This document shows, piece by piece, positions 1 through 8,082 of a stretch of 64,000 nucleotides of DNA. Source of the DNA: Stenotrophomonas sp. HITSZ_GD. Lineage in GTDB: Bacteria > Pseudomonadota > Gammaproteobacteria > Xanthomonadales > Xanthomonadaceae. The translations under genes and the position numbers were made by a program. The notes beneath the pieces are model-generated. The model saw only the letters and a list, made by a program, of their open reading frames with translations, was not told the DNA's origin and searched no databases. The stretch is taken from contig NZ_JARQXB010000004.1 of the NCBI RefSeq assembly GCF_029543105.1, forward strand, positions 62,001 through 126,000, given 5' to 3'. Each line of letters opens with the position of its first letter. Within the stretch, counting starts at the first letter, position 1.

Positions 1-739
1 GCATCGGGCCCGAATCGGGGAAGTCCTCCGGGTCGAGCATGTCCAGGTAGCCATGCACGACGGTCAGCGGCGTGCGCAATTCGTGGGAGACGTTGGCGAC
101 GAAGTCGCGGCGCACCTGCTCCAGGCGCAGCAGCTTGCTGACATCGCGCGCCACCAGCAGCCAGTAGTCGTCCGAGTAGGGGATCAGGCGCAGGTTGAGG
201 CGCAGGTTCGCATCGACCGGCGAGGGCGCATCGAGCATCGGCTCGGCATTGCGGCCGGCCGCCAGCCAATGCGCGAGCGGCAGCGGTTGCAGGCGCTCCA
301 CCACGGGAGCACCGAGGTCGCCCGGGTGGTGCAGGCCCAGCAGCCCGCCGGCGGCCTCGTTGAACCACTGCACGCGCTGGCTGTTGCGGTCCACCACCAC
401 CACGGCGTCGGGCAGGGCGGCGGCGGCGGCGCGGTAGGTGCGCAGCATGTCCACCAGGCGGCGCTTGCGGGTGCGCATCTCGCCCTGGCTGCGGTACAGC
501 AGCCGGTCCAGCTCGTTCCAGGCGCCGTTGGCCGCTTCGGGTTCCCAGCGCTGGCGGGCGGTCAGGCGGCGCAGCACGCGGCGCAGGCGCCAGTAGGACC
601 ACGCCAGCGCGGCCAGCGCGGCCAGCGCGAGCGCCATCCAGGCATGCCCCAGCGCGAGGCCGAGGACGAGCGCGGCCAGCAGCCACACGGCGAGCGCGCC
701 GAGCGTGCGGATCCAGGCGGAACGGATGTGTTGGGGCAT
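1..739 (-). CDS. phoR: Phosphate regulon sensor histidine kinase PhoR (3' part cut by window start)
   Basis: Membrane histidine kinase that phosphorylates PhoB under phosphate limitation. The visible 246 residues begin MPQHIRSAW, followed by a hydrophobic stretch giving about two membrane segments (residues 10-45), a PAS-like linker, and an H-box FVANVSHELRTPLTVVHGYL whose His is the phosphoacceptor. The catalytic ATPase domain lies beyond the window edge. The gene follows phoB on the same strand with a 34-bp gap, so the two are probably one transcript. The ATG at 737-739 was chosen because it directly follows phoB and gives the usual short cytoplasmic N terminus. Confidence 0.9.
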   Translation of the reverse strand, partial: MPQHIRSAWIRTLGALAVWLLAALVLGLALGHAWMALALAALAALAWSYWRLRRVLRRLTARQRWEPEAANGAWNELDRLLYRSQGEMRTRKRRLVDMLRTYRAAAAALPDAVVVVDRNSQRVQWFNEAAGGLLGLHHPGDLGAPVVERLQPLPLAHWLAAGRNAEPMLDAPSPVDANLRLNLRLIPYSDDYWLLVARDVSKLLRLEQVRRDFVANVSHELRTPLTVVHGYLDMLDPEDFPDSGPM

Positions 740-773
740 GGGGCGGAAACCGGCGGCGTGCAGCGCGATGCCG

Positions 774-1463
774 TCAGGTCGCCGCCGAGAACCGGTAACC
801 CGATCCGCGCACGGTCTGCACCATGTTCTCCAGGCCGAACGGTTCCAGGGTCTTGCGCAGGCGGCGGATGTGCACGTCGATGGTGCGCTCCTCCACGTAG
901 ACGCTGCCGCCCCACACGTGGTCCAGCAGCTGGGTGCGGCTGTAGACGCGCTCGGGGTGGGTCATGAAGAAGTGCAGCAGGCGGTACTCGGTGGGGCCGA
1001 TCGGCACGGGGGAGTCGCCGGCGAACACGCGGTGCGCGGCGCCATCGATGCGCAGCTCGCCCACCGCCACGCTGCCGTCCTCGTCGTCCTCGCGCGCGCG
1101 GCGCATCACCGCGCGGATGCGCGCCAGCAGCTCGCGCGCCGAGAACGGCTTGACCACGTAATCGTCCACGCCGGCTTCCAGGCCGCCGACGCGGTCGTTC
1201 TCCTCCCCGCGCGCGGTCAACATGATGATGGGGATCTCGCGGGTCAGCGTGTCCTTGCGCCAACGGCGGGCCAGGTCCAGGCCACTGGTGCCCGGCAGCA
1301 TCCAGTCCAGCAGGATGAGGTCGGGCACGCGGTCGGCGATGGCGGTCTGCGCTTCGCGGGCGTCGCCGGCGTGGATCGGCTCGAATTCACCCTTGCGCAG
1401 GGCAAAGGCGACCATGTCGCGGATCGCGGGTTCGTCATCGACGATCAGGATGCGTTTCTGCAC
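774..1463 (-). CDS. phoB: Phosphate regulon response regulator PhoB
   Basis: A 229-residue OmpR/PhoB-class response regulator. The receiver domain (residues 1-120) has the acidic pair D9-D10 and the phosphoacceptor D53 in LILLDWMLPG. The winged-helix DNA-binding domain (about 130-228) contains YSRTQLLDHVWG and ends RGSGYRFS, both typical of PhoB. It activates genes with Pho boxes on phosphate starvation. A Pho-box-like sequence lies about 50 bp upstream, indicating autoregulation, and phoR follows. Confidence 0.95.
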   Translation of the reverse strand: MQKRILIVDDEPAIRDMVAFALRKGEFEPIHAGDAREAQTAIADRVPDLILLDWMLPGTSGLDLARRWRKDTLTREIPIIMLTARGEENDRVGGLEAGVDDYVVKPFSARELLARIRAVMRRAREDDEDGSVAVGELRIDGAAHRVFAGDSPVPIGPTEYRLLHFFMTHPERVYSRTQLLDHVWGGSVYVEERTIDVHIRRLRKTLEPFGLENMVQTVRGSGYRFSAAT

Positions 1464-1510
1464 GCGGATACCGTGGGGGATTGCGGATGGTCGCCAGTAG
1501 ACTACGGTTT

Positions 1511-1528
1511 TATGACGAACATGTGACG
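1511..1528 (-). promoter_or_regulatory. Putative Pho box upstream of phoB
   Basis: Read on the minus strand the site is CGTCACA-TGTT-CGTCATA: two 7-bp direct repeats separated by 4 bp, close to the Pho-box consensus (CTGTCAT, 4-bp A/T spacer, CTGTCAT). It sits 48-65 bp before the phoB start, the expected place for PhoB autoactivation. The identification rests on motif match only. Confidence 0.6.
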
Positions 1529-1542
1529 GCGCCGCGGGCCGG

Positions 1543-3180
1543 TCACCGTGACAGCTCAGGGTCGCGGATACCCTGCCGGCGCAGCTCCAGCACGGTCGGC
1601 GTGATGGCCGCGATCCGGGCGTCGACCCGGGCGCGGGTCACGTAGTCCAGGTCCTGGCGCTTGAGCGCCTGCAGCTGGATCAGCGCCTGCTCGGCGCGCC
1701 CGTTCAAGAAGGCGGCCTCGGCATAAGCCTCGCTGGCCCGGTGGGGGTTGCCGGCCAGTTCGCTGGCGCGGGCATAGGCCTGCTGGAACACCGGGTCGTC
1801 GGCGGCGCGCCGGGAAAGCGGCTCCAGGATCTGCTGGGCCCGCCGGCCCGAGGCCGCGGTGGCCTGCTCGTTGAGCAGGCCGGCGTAGGTCAGCACCACC
1901 GGGCGGCTGTCCGGGTGGTCGTGCAGCAACTGCTCGAAGCGCTGGTTGGCCTGCTCGGTCTGGCCGGCCCGGGTCTGCGCTTCGCCCAGGGCCAGGGCGA
2001 TCCACAGGTTGTCCGGGTGGTCCTCCAGCAAGGCCGACAGCGTATGCATCACGTTGGCCTGGCCGTCGCTGTTGCGCATGTGCGCAAGCGCCAGGCCGTA
2101 GCGCTGGGCATCGGTGAGGCCCTTGGGATTGCCGCGGCGCAGGTCCTCGTACTCGCGGATCGCCGCGCCCGGCGTGTTGGCGCTGAGCACGCGCAGGCGT
2201 TCCTTGGCCCAGGGGAACTGGCCGCTGTTGCCGCGCGTGGCGGCATCGAACGGCACCTGGAAGGTGTAGGGCAGCAGCGGATTGCTGCTGGTGCCCAGCG
2301 GCTCGGACAGCGACGGGTCCGACGGGTTGACCCGCACCTGCTCGCTCGCCCCCGGCACGCTGGTGGTGAGCAGGACGGTGTCCTTCTTCATCTGCTCGGC
2401 GCGGGCCTTGGCCTCGACGATGCGCGTGGTGGTGACCGGGTGGGTCTGCAGGTAGTCCGGCGAGCTGTAGCCGCCCTCGTTGCCACGCATCGCCAGCGAC
2501 ATGCGCTCGAAGAAGCCGGCCATGGCGTCCACGTCATAGCCGCTGCGGGCCAGCGTGCGGATGCCGAGGCGGTCGGCCTCCGATTCGTTGGAACGGGTGT
2601 AGTTGATCTGGCGCTGCGCCATCAGGCCCATGGCGCTGGTGATGCTGGCCATGGTGGCGTCGCCGCTGGAGTTGCCGCCAGCGCTCTGCGCGGCAATCAC
2701 CGCGGCGAGCATGCCCAACAGGATCGGGATCTGGTCGCGCTGAGCCCGCTCCACGCCGCGCAGGACGTGCTGCTGGGTGACGTGCGCGATCTCGTGGGAA
2801 AGCACCGCGGCCACTTCGTCTTCGCGGTCGGCGGTGAGCACCAGGCCGGCGTTGACCGCCACATAGCCGCCCAGCGTGGCGAAGGCGTTGATCTGCCGCT
2901 GGCGCAGCATGAAGAAGGTGAACGGCTGCTGCGGCTGGTCGCTGCTGGCGCCCAGGCGCTGGCCCATGGTCTGCAGCCAGTCCTCGATGAGCGGGTCCTG
3001 CAGCACGTAGCCGTAATTGCGCAGCTCGGCCAGCATCATCTTGCCGTATTCGGCCTGGCGCGCCGGGGTGAGCAGTTCGCCGGCGGACGAGCCGATGTCC
3101 GGCAGCCGGCTCTCCTGGGCAGGGCTGGCGCCGGCGGCGAGGGCCAGGGTGACGGCGGTGGCAAGCAGCAGGTGGCGCAA
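1543..3180 (-). CDS. bepA: M48-family periplasmic metalloprotease with TPR region (BepA-like)
   Basis: Zinc metalloprotease of the M48 family, related to E. coli BepA, which assists or degrades outer-membrane assembly intermediates such as LptD. From the chosen start it has 545 residues: a signal peptide (1-20, hydrophobic TAVTLALAAG), the zinc motif HEIAH at 129-133, the downstream third-ligand region NESEADRLG, and a C-terminal half of helical TPR-like repeats. The open frame extends to 3336 with no sensible N terminus. A TTG at 3178-3180 preceded by GGAG at 6 nt puts the signal peptide at the start, so I use it. Divergent from grxC. Confidence 0.85.
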   Translation of the reverse strand: MRHLLLATAVTLALAAGASPAQESRLPDIGSSAGELLTPARQAEYGKMMLAELRNYGYVLQDPLIEDWLQTMGQRLGASSDQPQQPFTFFMLRQRQINAFATLGGYVAVNAGLVLTADREDEVAAVLSHEIAHVTQQHVLRGVERAQRDQIPILLGMLAAVIAAQSAGGNSSGDATMASITSAMGLMAQRQINYTRSNESEADRLGIRTLARSGYDVDAMAGFFERMSLAMRGNEGGYSSPDYLQTHPVTTTRIVEAKARAEQMKKDTVLLTTSVPGASEQVRVNPSDPSLSEPLGTSSNPLLPYTFQVPFDAATRGNSGQFPWAKERLRVLSANTPGAAIREYEDLRRGNPKGLTDAQRYGLALAHMRNSDGQANVMHTLSALLEDHPDNLWIALALGEAQTRAGQTEQANQRFEQLLHDHPDSRPVVLTYAGLLNEQATAASGRRAQQILEPLSRRAADDPVFQQAYARASELAGNPHRASEAYAEAAFLNGRAEQALIQLQALKRQDLDYVTRARVDARIAAITPTVLELRRQGIRDPELSR

Positions 3181-3317
3181 GTCGGGCTCCGGCAGTGAGG
3201 CGTCGCCGGCTGGCCGGCGCGTGAATGCGTAGCGGTCCACAGTGTTGCGGCCGGCGGCTCGAAATTCCAGCGGGCCGTTACCATATTGCAGACCACTGAA
3301 CCCACGCGGAGTTTCCC

Positions 3318-3626
3318 GTGAACGACACCGTTTCACCGGCCACCGGCGGTACGCCCCGGATCCGGCTGTATTCCACCGCCATCTGCCCGTACTGCGTGGC
3401 GGCCAAGAACTTCCTCAAGAGCAAGGGCCAGCAGTGGGAGGAAGTGCGGATCGACCTGGACCCGGCCGAGCGCGACAAGATGGTGGCGCTGGCCAGGCGC
3501 ACCAGCGTGCCGCAAATCTTCATCGGGGACGTCCACGTGGGCGGCTACGACGACATGATGGCGCTGCACCGCGCCGGCAAGCTGGAACCGCTGCTGGCCG
3601 GGCAGGCCCCGGAGGGGCAGGCATGA
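3318..3626 (+). CDS. grxC: Glutaredoxin 3 (GrxC)
   Basis: A 102-residue dithiol glutaredoxin that reduces protein and low-molecular-weight disulfides using glutathione. The redox motif is C23-P-Y-C26, followed by the conserved SVPQIFIGDVHVGGYDD segment (cis-Pro TVP-type loop and GG glutathione site). Length agrees with GrxC plus a short N-terminal extension. The stop overlaps the next start as ATGA, so it is translationally coupled to the CMD-family protein. Confidence 0.93.
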   Translation: MNDTVSPATGGTPRIRLYSTAICPYCVAAKNFLKSKGQQWEEVRIDLDPAERDKMVALARRTSVPQIFIGDVHVGGYDDMMALHRAGKLEPLLAGQAPEGQA

Positions 3627-4024
3627 GCGCGGGCCAGCATCCGGAGGGCGAAGAGGACCGCGTCCGCGCGTTCACCGAGTTCCGCCAGCGCATGAACCAG
3701 CGCATCCTCGGCGAGCCCAACCAGGTGGTGCGCCGCTTCTTCGCGCTGGATACGCAGACCTACCAGGCCGGCGCGCTGGACGTGAAGACCAAGGAACTGC
3801 TGGGCCTGGTCGCCTCGATGGTGCTGCGCTGCGACGACTGCATCAGCTACCACGTGGCCCAGTGCAAGGAGGCCGGGGTGACCCGCGAGGAGTTCTTCGA
3901 GACCTTCTCGGTCGGCCTGGTGGTCGGCGGTTCGATCGTCATCCCGCACCTGCGCCGGGCGGTGGATTTCCTGGACCAGCTCGAAGGCGGAGCTTCGGCG
4001 CCCGTGGAGCACAGCCACGGCTGA
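3623..4024 (+). CDS. Carboxymuconolactone decarboxylase-family (AhpD-like) protein
   Basis: A 133-residue all-helical protein of the CMD/AhpD family. It has the thiol motif C70-D-D-C73 followed by ISYH (His77), the arrangement used for peroxidase or disulfide relay chemistry in AhpD-like proteins. It overlaps grxC by 4 bp (ATGA), and that coupling suggests a joint role in thiol redox metabolism, which is inference. True decarboxylase activity is unlikely given the CxxC motif. Confidence 0.8.
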   Translation: MSAGQHPEGEEDRVRAFTEFRQRMNQRILGEPNQVVRRFFALDTQTYQAGALDVKTKELLGLVASMVLRCDDCISYHVAQCKEAGVTREEFFETFSVGLVVGGSIVIPHLRRAVDFLDQLEGGASAPVEHSHG

Positions 4025-4322
4025 GCCGTGGCTGTGCGCGTCTGCCTCCGCGGAGGCGGAGGCAGGCACCCCGCCCCGCGCATGGCGCAGGGCGGGGACG
4101 CGCTTTCACCTTGCCTATGCCCCGCGCCTTCGGCGCGCCCCCCCTTAACAAAGGGGGGCTTTGCACCATTGGGTTTGTGGCGGGGGCCTGGGCGTTCGAC
4201 CATGGTCGGTTTGGGGGGAGGGGGCCCGATCGGGCATAATTGCGCACTGGCATTCGCAAGCGCACGGTGCCGTTCACGGCCACCGGCGCGTTCTGTTTCC
4301 CCTCGTTCGGAATCCCACTTCT
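4025..4322. other. Intergenic region with GC-rich repeats
   Basis: About 300 bp between the CMD-family gene and the isocitrate dehydrogenase. It contains a short GC-rich palindromic repeat near 4058-4105 and a second block at 4121-4168 that recurs at 24236-24282. The promoter of the dehydrogenase must lie here, perhaps near the AT-richer GGGCATAATTGC at about 4232. I see no coding potential on either strand. Confidence 0.5.
4121..4168. repeat. Dispersed intergenic repeat, copy 1
   Basis: A palindromic CGCGCC-TTCG-GGCGCG hairpin followed by a C-run, a short AT spacer and a G-run (a second hairpin CCCCCCTT/AAGGGGGG), then CTTTGC. A near-identical copy, differing by a one-base indel and three or so substitutions, is at 24236-24282. 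Both lie between genes. It could act as a transcription terminator or be a REP-like element. Confidence 0.7.
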
Positions 4323-5330
4323 ATGACGCAGACAATCACGGTCATCCGCGGCGACGGCATCGGCCCGGAGATCATGGACGCCACCTTGCACGTGCTTGAC
4401 GCGCTGCAGGCTGGCCTGACCTACGAATACGCCGACGCCGGCCTGGTCGCGCTGGAAAAGCACGGCGACCTGCTGCCCGAGTCCACCCTGGCCTCGATCG
4501 CCAAGAACAAGGTCGCGCTGAAGAGCCCGCTGACCACGCCGGTCGGCGAGGGTTTCAGCTCGATCAACGTGGCGCTGCGCCGCAAGTTCGACCTCTACGC
4601 CAACGTGCGCCCGGCCAAGTCGTTTCCGAACACCAAGTCGCGCTTCGCCGACGCCGTGGACCTGATCACCGTGCGCGAGAACACCGAGGGCGCCTACCTG
4701 AGCGAAGGCCAGACGGTGTCCGAGGACGGCGAGACCGCGTTCTCCGGCACCAAGATCACCCGCAAGGGCTCCGAGCGCATCGTGCGCTACGCCTTCGAGC
4801 TGGCCAAGAACACCGGCCGCAAGAAGGTCACCGCGGTGCACAAGGCCAACATCATCAAGTCGACCTCGGGCCTGTTCCTGAAGGTCGCGCGCGAAGTCGC
4901 CGCGCAGTACCCGGACATCGAGTTCCAGGAAATGATCGTCGACAACGCGTGCATGCAGCTGGTGATGCGCCCGGAGCAGTTCGACATCATCGTCACCACC
5001 AACCTGTTCGGCGACATCATCTCCGACCTGTGCGCCGGCCTGGTCGGCGGCCTGGGCCTGGCCCCGGGCGCGAACATCGGCGTGGATGCGGCGATCTTCG
5101 AGGCGGTGCATGGCTCGGCCCCGGACATCGCCGGCCAGGGCAAGGCCAACCCCTGCGCCCTGCTGCTCGGCGCGGCGCAGATGCTGGATCACGTCGGCCA
5201 GCCGCAGAACGCCGAGCGCCTGCGCAACGCCATCGTCGCCACGCTGGAAGCCAAGGATTCGCTGACCCCGGACCTGGGCGGCACCGGCAACACGATGGGC
5301 TTTGCCCAGGCGATCGCCAGCCGCCTGTAA
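4323..5330 (+). CDS. icd: NAD-dependent isocitrate dehydrogenase (short type)
   Basis: A 335-residue member of the isocitrate/isopropylmalate dehydrogenase family that oxidatively decarboxylates isocitrate to 2-oxoglutarate in the TCA cycle. It begins MTQTITVIRGDGIGPEI. The substrate loop LITVRENTEGAY and the metal/cofactor segment NLFGDIISD are visible, and the dinucleotide region HGSAPDIAGQGKANP has the aspartate-bearing form that favours NAD over NADP. Homoisocitrate or isopropylmalate dehydrogenase is the alternative, but the length and lack of neighbouring leuCD favour isocitrate. The open frame continues upstream to 4161, but only this ATG aligns with the family. Confidence 0.85.
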   Translation: MTQTITVIRGDGIGPEIMDATLHVLDALQAGLTYEYADAGLVALEKHGDLLPESTLASIAKNKVALKSPLTTPVGEGFSSINVALRRKFDLYANVRPAKSFPNTKSRFADAVDLITVRENTEGAYLSEGQTVSEDGETAFSGTKITRKGSERIVRYAFELAKNTGRKKVTAVHKANIIKSTSGLFLKVAREVAAQYPDIEFQEMIVDNACMQLVMRPEQFDIIVTTNLFGDIISDLCAGLVGGLGLAPGANIGVDAAIFEAVHGSAPDIAGQGKANPCALLLGAAQMLDHVGQPQNAERLRNAIVATLEAKDSLTPDLGGTGNTMGFAQAIASRL

Positions 5331-5354
5331 TCCAGGCGTGCGGTGGGAATGCAG

Positions 5355-5380
5355 AAAGGGCGCCTTGCGGCGCCCTTTTT
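5355..5380 (+). terminator. Rho-independent terminator after icd
   Basis: Perfect 10-bp stem AAAGGGCGCC / GGCGCCCTTT with a 4-nt loop, followed by a T-run. It lies 24 bp after the stop of the dehydrogenase and 30 bp before the convergent membrane protein gene. Confidence 0.85.
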
Positions 5381-5411
5381 GCGTGCGGCATGCGCGGCGG
5401 GGTCGCCGCCG

Positions 5412-6176
5412 TCAGTTGCGCGACTGCAGTTTGGACAGCAGGCGCAGGAACTCGATGTACAGCCACACCAGCGTCACCATCAGGCCGAACGCGCCGTACC
5501 ACTCCATGTACTTGGGCGCGCCCTGCTGCACGCCGTTCTCGATGAAGTCGAAATCCAGCACCAGGTTCAGCGCGGCGATGACCACGACGAACAGGCTGAA
5601 GCCGATGCCGATCAGGCCGGACTCGTGGATGAAGGGAATGCTGATATTGAAGAAGCCCAGCACGAGCGTCGCCAGGTAGACCAGCGCGATGCCGCCAGTC
5701 GCCGCGACCACCCCGAGCTTGAAGTTCTCGGTGGCTTTGATGACCCCGCTGCGGTAGGCGAACAGCAGCGCGAACAGCGTGCCGAAGGTGAGCAGGACGG
5801 CCTGGAACACGATGCCGTCAAAGCGCGCTTCGTAGATCGCCGAGATGGCGCCGAGGAAGAAGCCTTCCAGCAAGGCATACAGCGGCGCGGTGACCGGGGA
5901 CCACTGCGTCTTGAAGATGGTGACCATCGCGACGATGAAGCCGCCGATCGCCCCGCCCAGCAGATACAGCCGGGCCGCCGGCAGCACTTCGCCTTCCGGG
6001 GTGAGCGTCTGGCTCCAGGCGAAGGCGGCGGTGAGCAGCGCCAGCAGCAGGAGCAGCCCGGTCTTGCTGACGGTGCCGTTGAGGGTCATCGCGTCGGCGT
6101 CGCGGCGGACGACGCTGCCGGTGCCGATGTCGAGGAAGGTGGATTCCTGTAGGGCGGGGTTGCCACTGCGGAACAT
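5412..6176 (-). CDS. Bax inhibitor-1/YccA family inner-membrane protein
   Basis: A 254-residue integral membrane protein with seven hydrophobic segments spread over residues 38-250 and a polar N terminus. The pattern FGTLFALLFAYRSG, a conserved aspartate pair near the last helices (VLDFDFIENG) and the short C-terminal tail are those of the BI-1/TMBIM superfamily. Bacterial members such as YccA interact with FtsH, and others are pH-sensitive calcium-leak proteins. The function here is not known. AAGGAG lies 7 nt before the ATG. Single gene, convergent with icd. Confidence 0.85.
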   Translation of the reverse strand: MFRSGNPALQESTFLDIGTGSVVRRDADAMTLNGTVSKTGLLLLLALLTAAFAWSQTLTPEGEVLPAARLYLLGGAIGGFIVAMVTIFKTQWSPVTAPLYALLEGFFLGAISAIYEARFDGIVFQAVLLTFGTLFALLFAYRSGVIKATENFKLGVVAATGGIALVYLATLVLGFFNISIPFIHESGLIGIGFSLFVVVIAALNLVLDFDFIENGVQQGAPKYMEWYGAFGLMVTLVWLYIEFLRLLSKLQSRN

Positions 6177-6341
6177 GGGGGGATCTCCTTGAGAATTTCT
6201 GGCCGGCTTGGCCGATGGTTCTCAGCATAGCCCAAAGCGCCGGGCGCCCTTCCGCGCCCCGCGCGTCATTGACACTGCCGCCGGCTTGTCCGGACAATGC
6301 ACGACCCCTGCGCCATGGGCGCCGGGTCTCGTGAGTTCAAC

Positions 6342-6418
6342 CGGGGTATAGCGCAGTCTGGTAGCGCGCCTGCTTTGGGAGCAGGATGTCGGGGGTTCGA
6401 ATCCCTCTACCCCGACCA
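6342..6418 (+). tRNA. tRNA-Pro (anticodon TGG)
   Basis: 77 nt including an encoded CCA. Acceptor stem CGGGGTA/TACCCCG, anticodon stem CCTGC/GCAGG with loop TTTGGGA, and a canonical GGTTCGAATCC T-arm. Followed 30 bp later by tRNA-Arg, probably in one transcript. Confidence 0.97.
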
Positions 6419-6448
6419 CTCGATCCGCCGGGGCCGTGTCGCCCGCGT

Positions 6449-6525
6449 GCGCCCGTAGCTCAACCGGATAGAGCACCGGCCTTCTAAGCCGGCGGTTACA
6501 GGTTCGAGTCCTGTCGGGCGCGCCA
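6449..6525 (+). tRNA. tRNA-Arg (anticodon TCT)
   Basis: 77 nt with encoded CCA. Acceptor stem GCGCCCG/CGGGCGC, anticodon stem CCGGC/GCCGG enclosing CTTCTAA, and T-loop GGTTCGAGTCC. Reads the rare AGA codon in this GC-rich genome. Confidence 0.97.
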
Positions 6526-6601
6526 TCCCGCCGCTTCGGTGTCACGCCTTCGTCATGCGGCCGGCGCCTACTGCCCGCGCAGGGGCAAGGAGGCAGGTAC
6601 G

Positions 6602-6820
6602 ATGAGCCAGACGATGTTTCCCCATATCGCGGAGAGCCGGATGGTGCTGGCCGCGAATTTTCGCAAGTACGGCAATGGCCCGGATTTTTGGGATGCCTAT
6701 CAGCGCCTGCTCGATGCCATGGTGCCCGGTGGCGAATTCAAGGCAGAGATGGCCAATCGCCTGGCGTTGCTCGCCCAGGAGATGGGTGTGCTCGAGACCG
6801 CGCAGCTGGTGCAGGTGTAG
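6602..6820 (+). CDS. Small conserved-looking hypothetical protein (72 aa)
   Basis: A 72-residue soluble protein starting MSQTMFPHIAESRMVLAANF. It has no membrane segment and no motif that I recognise. The start has an AAGGAGG ribosome site 8 nt upstream, which supports the ATG at 6602 over the longer frame from 6539. It is convergent with a tiny membrane protein gene at 6822-6920. Function unknown. Confidence 0.65.
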   Translation: MSQTMFPHIAESRMVLAANFRKYGNGPDFWDAYQRLLDAMVPGGEFKAEMANRLALLAQEMGVLETAQLVQV

Positions 6821-6821
6821 C

Positions 6822-6920
6822 TCAGCTCGCAAGATGATGCGCGATCAGTAGCAGCACGCTGACATAGATACCCACCATCAGCACCTTGATGGGCCCTTCG
6901 AAAGTGCGGACGAAGTGCAT
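6822..6920 (-). CDS. Predicted 32-residue single-span membrane microprotein
   Basis: A 32-codon frame starting MHFVRTFEGPIKVLM and ending HHLAS. Residues 11-27 form one hydrophobic segment (IKVLMVGIYVSVLLLIA), with a polar N terminus containing Arg and Glu. A G-rich ribosome site (GGGGGA) sits 5 nt before the ATG. The stop is only 1 bp from the stop of the convergent 72-aa gene. Similar short single-span proteins are common in bacteria and often modulate larger membrane complexes. No function can be assigned. Confidence 0.5.
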   Translation of the reverse strand: MHFVRTFEGPIKVLMVGIYVSVLLLIAHHLAS

Positions 6921-7127
6921 GGATTCCCCCGATCCTGAATCGCCGTTCAGCGTGGTTATCCTTGCGTGAAGCTCGATTTGCTGTCAATGCGCGCCGCCGC
7001 ACGTGGCCTCTGCCGTGGGAGAAGATCGGCGCCCGAATTCAGGAGGCTTGCATTCCTGCGCCATGTCCTGAAAAATATCGAACTCGCTTCGGTGCCGGCA
7101 GTTGCGCGGCCTGGAACGGTTTCAGTG

Positions 7128-7204
7128 GTGGCTGTAGCTCAGTTGGTTAGAGTACTGGATTGTGATTCCAGTGGTCGGGGGTTCGAATCCCCTCAGCCAC
7201 CCCA
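7128..7204 (+). tRNA. tRNA-His (anticodon GTG)
   Basis: 77 nt including CCA. Acceptor stem GTGGCTG/CAGCCAC, with an additional G at 7127 opposite C73 as required for tRNA-His identity. Anticodon stem CTGGA/TCCAG encloses TTGTGAT. Confidence 0.97.
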
Positions 7205-7278
7205 CTGTTTCAAACCTGCTGCTTCGCAGGGTGTTGCAACGAAGCAAAAGCGCATATAGAATGCGCAGCTCAGTTTCA

Positions 7279-7354
7279 GGGCCGTTAGCTCAGTTGGTAG
7301 AGCAGTTGACTCTTAATCAATAGGTCCAAGGTTCGAATCCTTGACGGCCCACCA
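7279..7354 (+). tRNA. tRNA-Lys (anticodon CTT)
   Basis: 76 nt with CCA. Acceptor stem GGGCCGT/ACGGCCC, anticodon stem GTTGA/TCAAT with loop CTCTTAA. The 3' 46 nt are repeated with one mismatch at 8405-8450, showing that this gene was used as an integration site. Confidence 0.96.
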
Positions 7355-7686
7355 AATAGAACAAGCACTTAGGTAGCCCCTAGGTGCTTTTTCTTTTTCC
7401 CGGCGCGGGAAAATTCGTCTTAGCAGAGCGCCTGAACCCTTGATGCGCTTGGTGCAGCATGGGTAGGGCAGTTGATGCCGTCTTGCCAGCCCCCGCCATG
7501 ATAGCTTTGGCCGGTTGGCGCAGATCGAATGCTGGAGCCTGCGGGTCTGGCGATGCCGTCTGGCGGTGCTGACTAATGCCGTCACGGCGTTTCTAGACGG
7601 CAGCTTCACGAGCAACGCGGGATACGTGGGTTGTCCCTTGGCCGCAGTGTTCGATTCGCTTTACAGATTGGAGCCCGAAGGTTGGT
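7355..7686. other. Relic of integrated element, left part
   Basis: No convincing gene. It starts with a terminator-like hairpin at 7363-7393. Around 7595-7640 it holds a stretch (ACGGCAGCTTC...ATACG) that resembles one at 8236-8272, about three quarters identical over 35 bp. Base composition is visibly less GC-rich than flanking core genes. It lies between tRNA-Lys and the duplicated tRNA-Lys 3' end. Confidence 0.5.
7363..7393 (+). terminator. Terminator after tRNA-His/tRNA-Lys
   Basis: Imperfect hairpin AAGCACTTAGG / CCTAGGTGCTT with a short loop and a T-rich tail (TTTTTCTTTTT). It begins 9 bp after the tRNA-Lys CCA end. Confidence 0.75.
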
Positions 7687-8082
7687 ATGGTCCATCGCTT
7701 GTCACTCGCAGTTGCCGCTTTCCTGTGCGCCATGCCATTTCAGGCTGCGGCAGACTGCGTCCTCCCAGTGCCGGATGGCGGCGACATAGAGCCTTCCACG
7801 CCATCGCTGGTCGGCGTCATCTCAAGTGTCGTGCCTGGTGGGTTGGTCGTCCGCACCAGTTTGGGAACTCTGACGCATGTATTGTTGAATGATCAAACTG
7901 GGCTCTGGACCGTCTATGGGGGCGGGGTAGATGCAGCACAGCTTCGCCAGGGTCAGCACGCGTTGATCTGGTTTGAGCATTGTGCGCAACCCCGTACTGG
8001 CCGGGGAGTGGCTGCGGTGGTCGAAATTTGTTCACTGGCGGCTGAGCCATGTCCAATGGGCGCGGACATAGAGGCTCGCTAA
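7687..8082 (+). CDS. Hypothetical exported protein (131 aa) inside the tRNA-Lys relic
   Basis: A 131-residue frame with a plausible signal peptide (residues 1-22, LAVAAFLCAMPFQAAA) and then a small cysteine-containing mature part (CVLP, HCAQP, ICSLAAEPCP). No domain recognised. It is the only believable gene between tRNA-Lys and the copied tRNA-Lys 3' end, so it may be a cargo gene left from a decayed element. Codon use is less GC-biased than in neighbours, and it may not be expressed. Confidence 0.5.
   Translation: MVHRLSLAVAAFLCAMPFQAAADCVLPVPDGGDIEPSTPSLVGVISSVVPGGLVVRTSLGTLTHVLLNDQTGLWTVYGGGVDAAQLRQGQHALIWFEHCAQPRTGRGVAAVVEICSLAAEPCPMGADIEAR

Noticed and set aside
53-967. Long plus-strand frames opposite phoB/phoR and other GC-rich genes
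   Set aside because: These are antisense shadows of high-GC codon use; the minus-strand genes have clear motifs.
3181-3336. N-terminal extension of the BepA-like protein
   Set aside because: It would place 50 polar residues before a clear signal peptide and run through the divergent grxC promoter; TTG at 3180 with GGAG is better.
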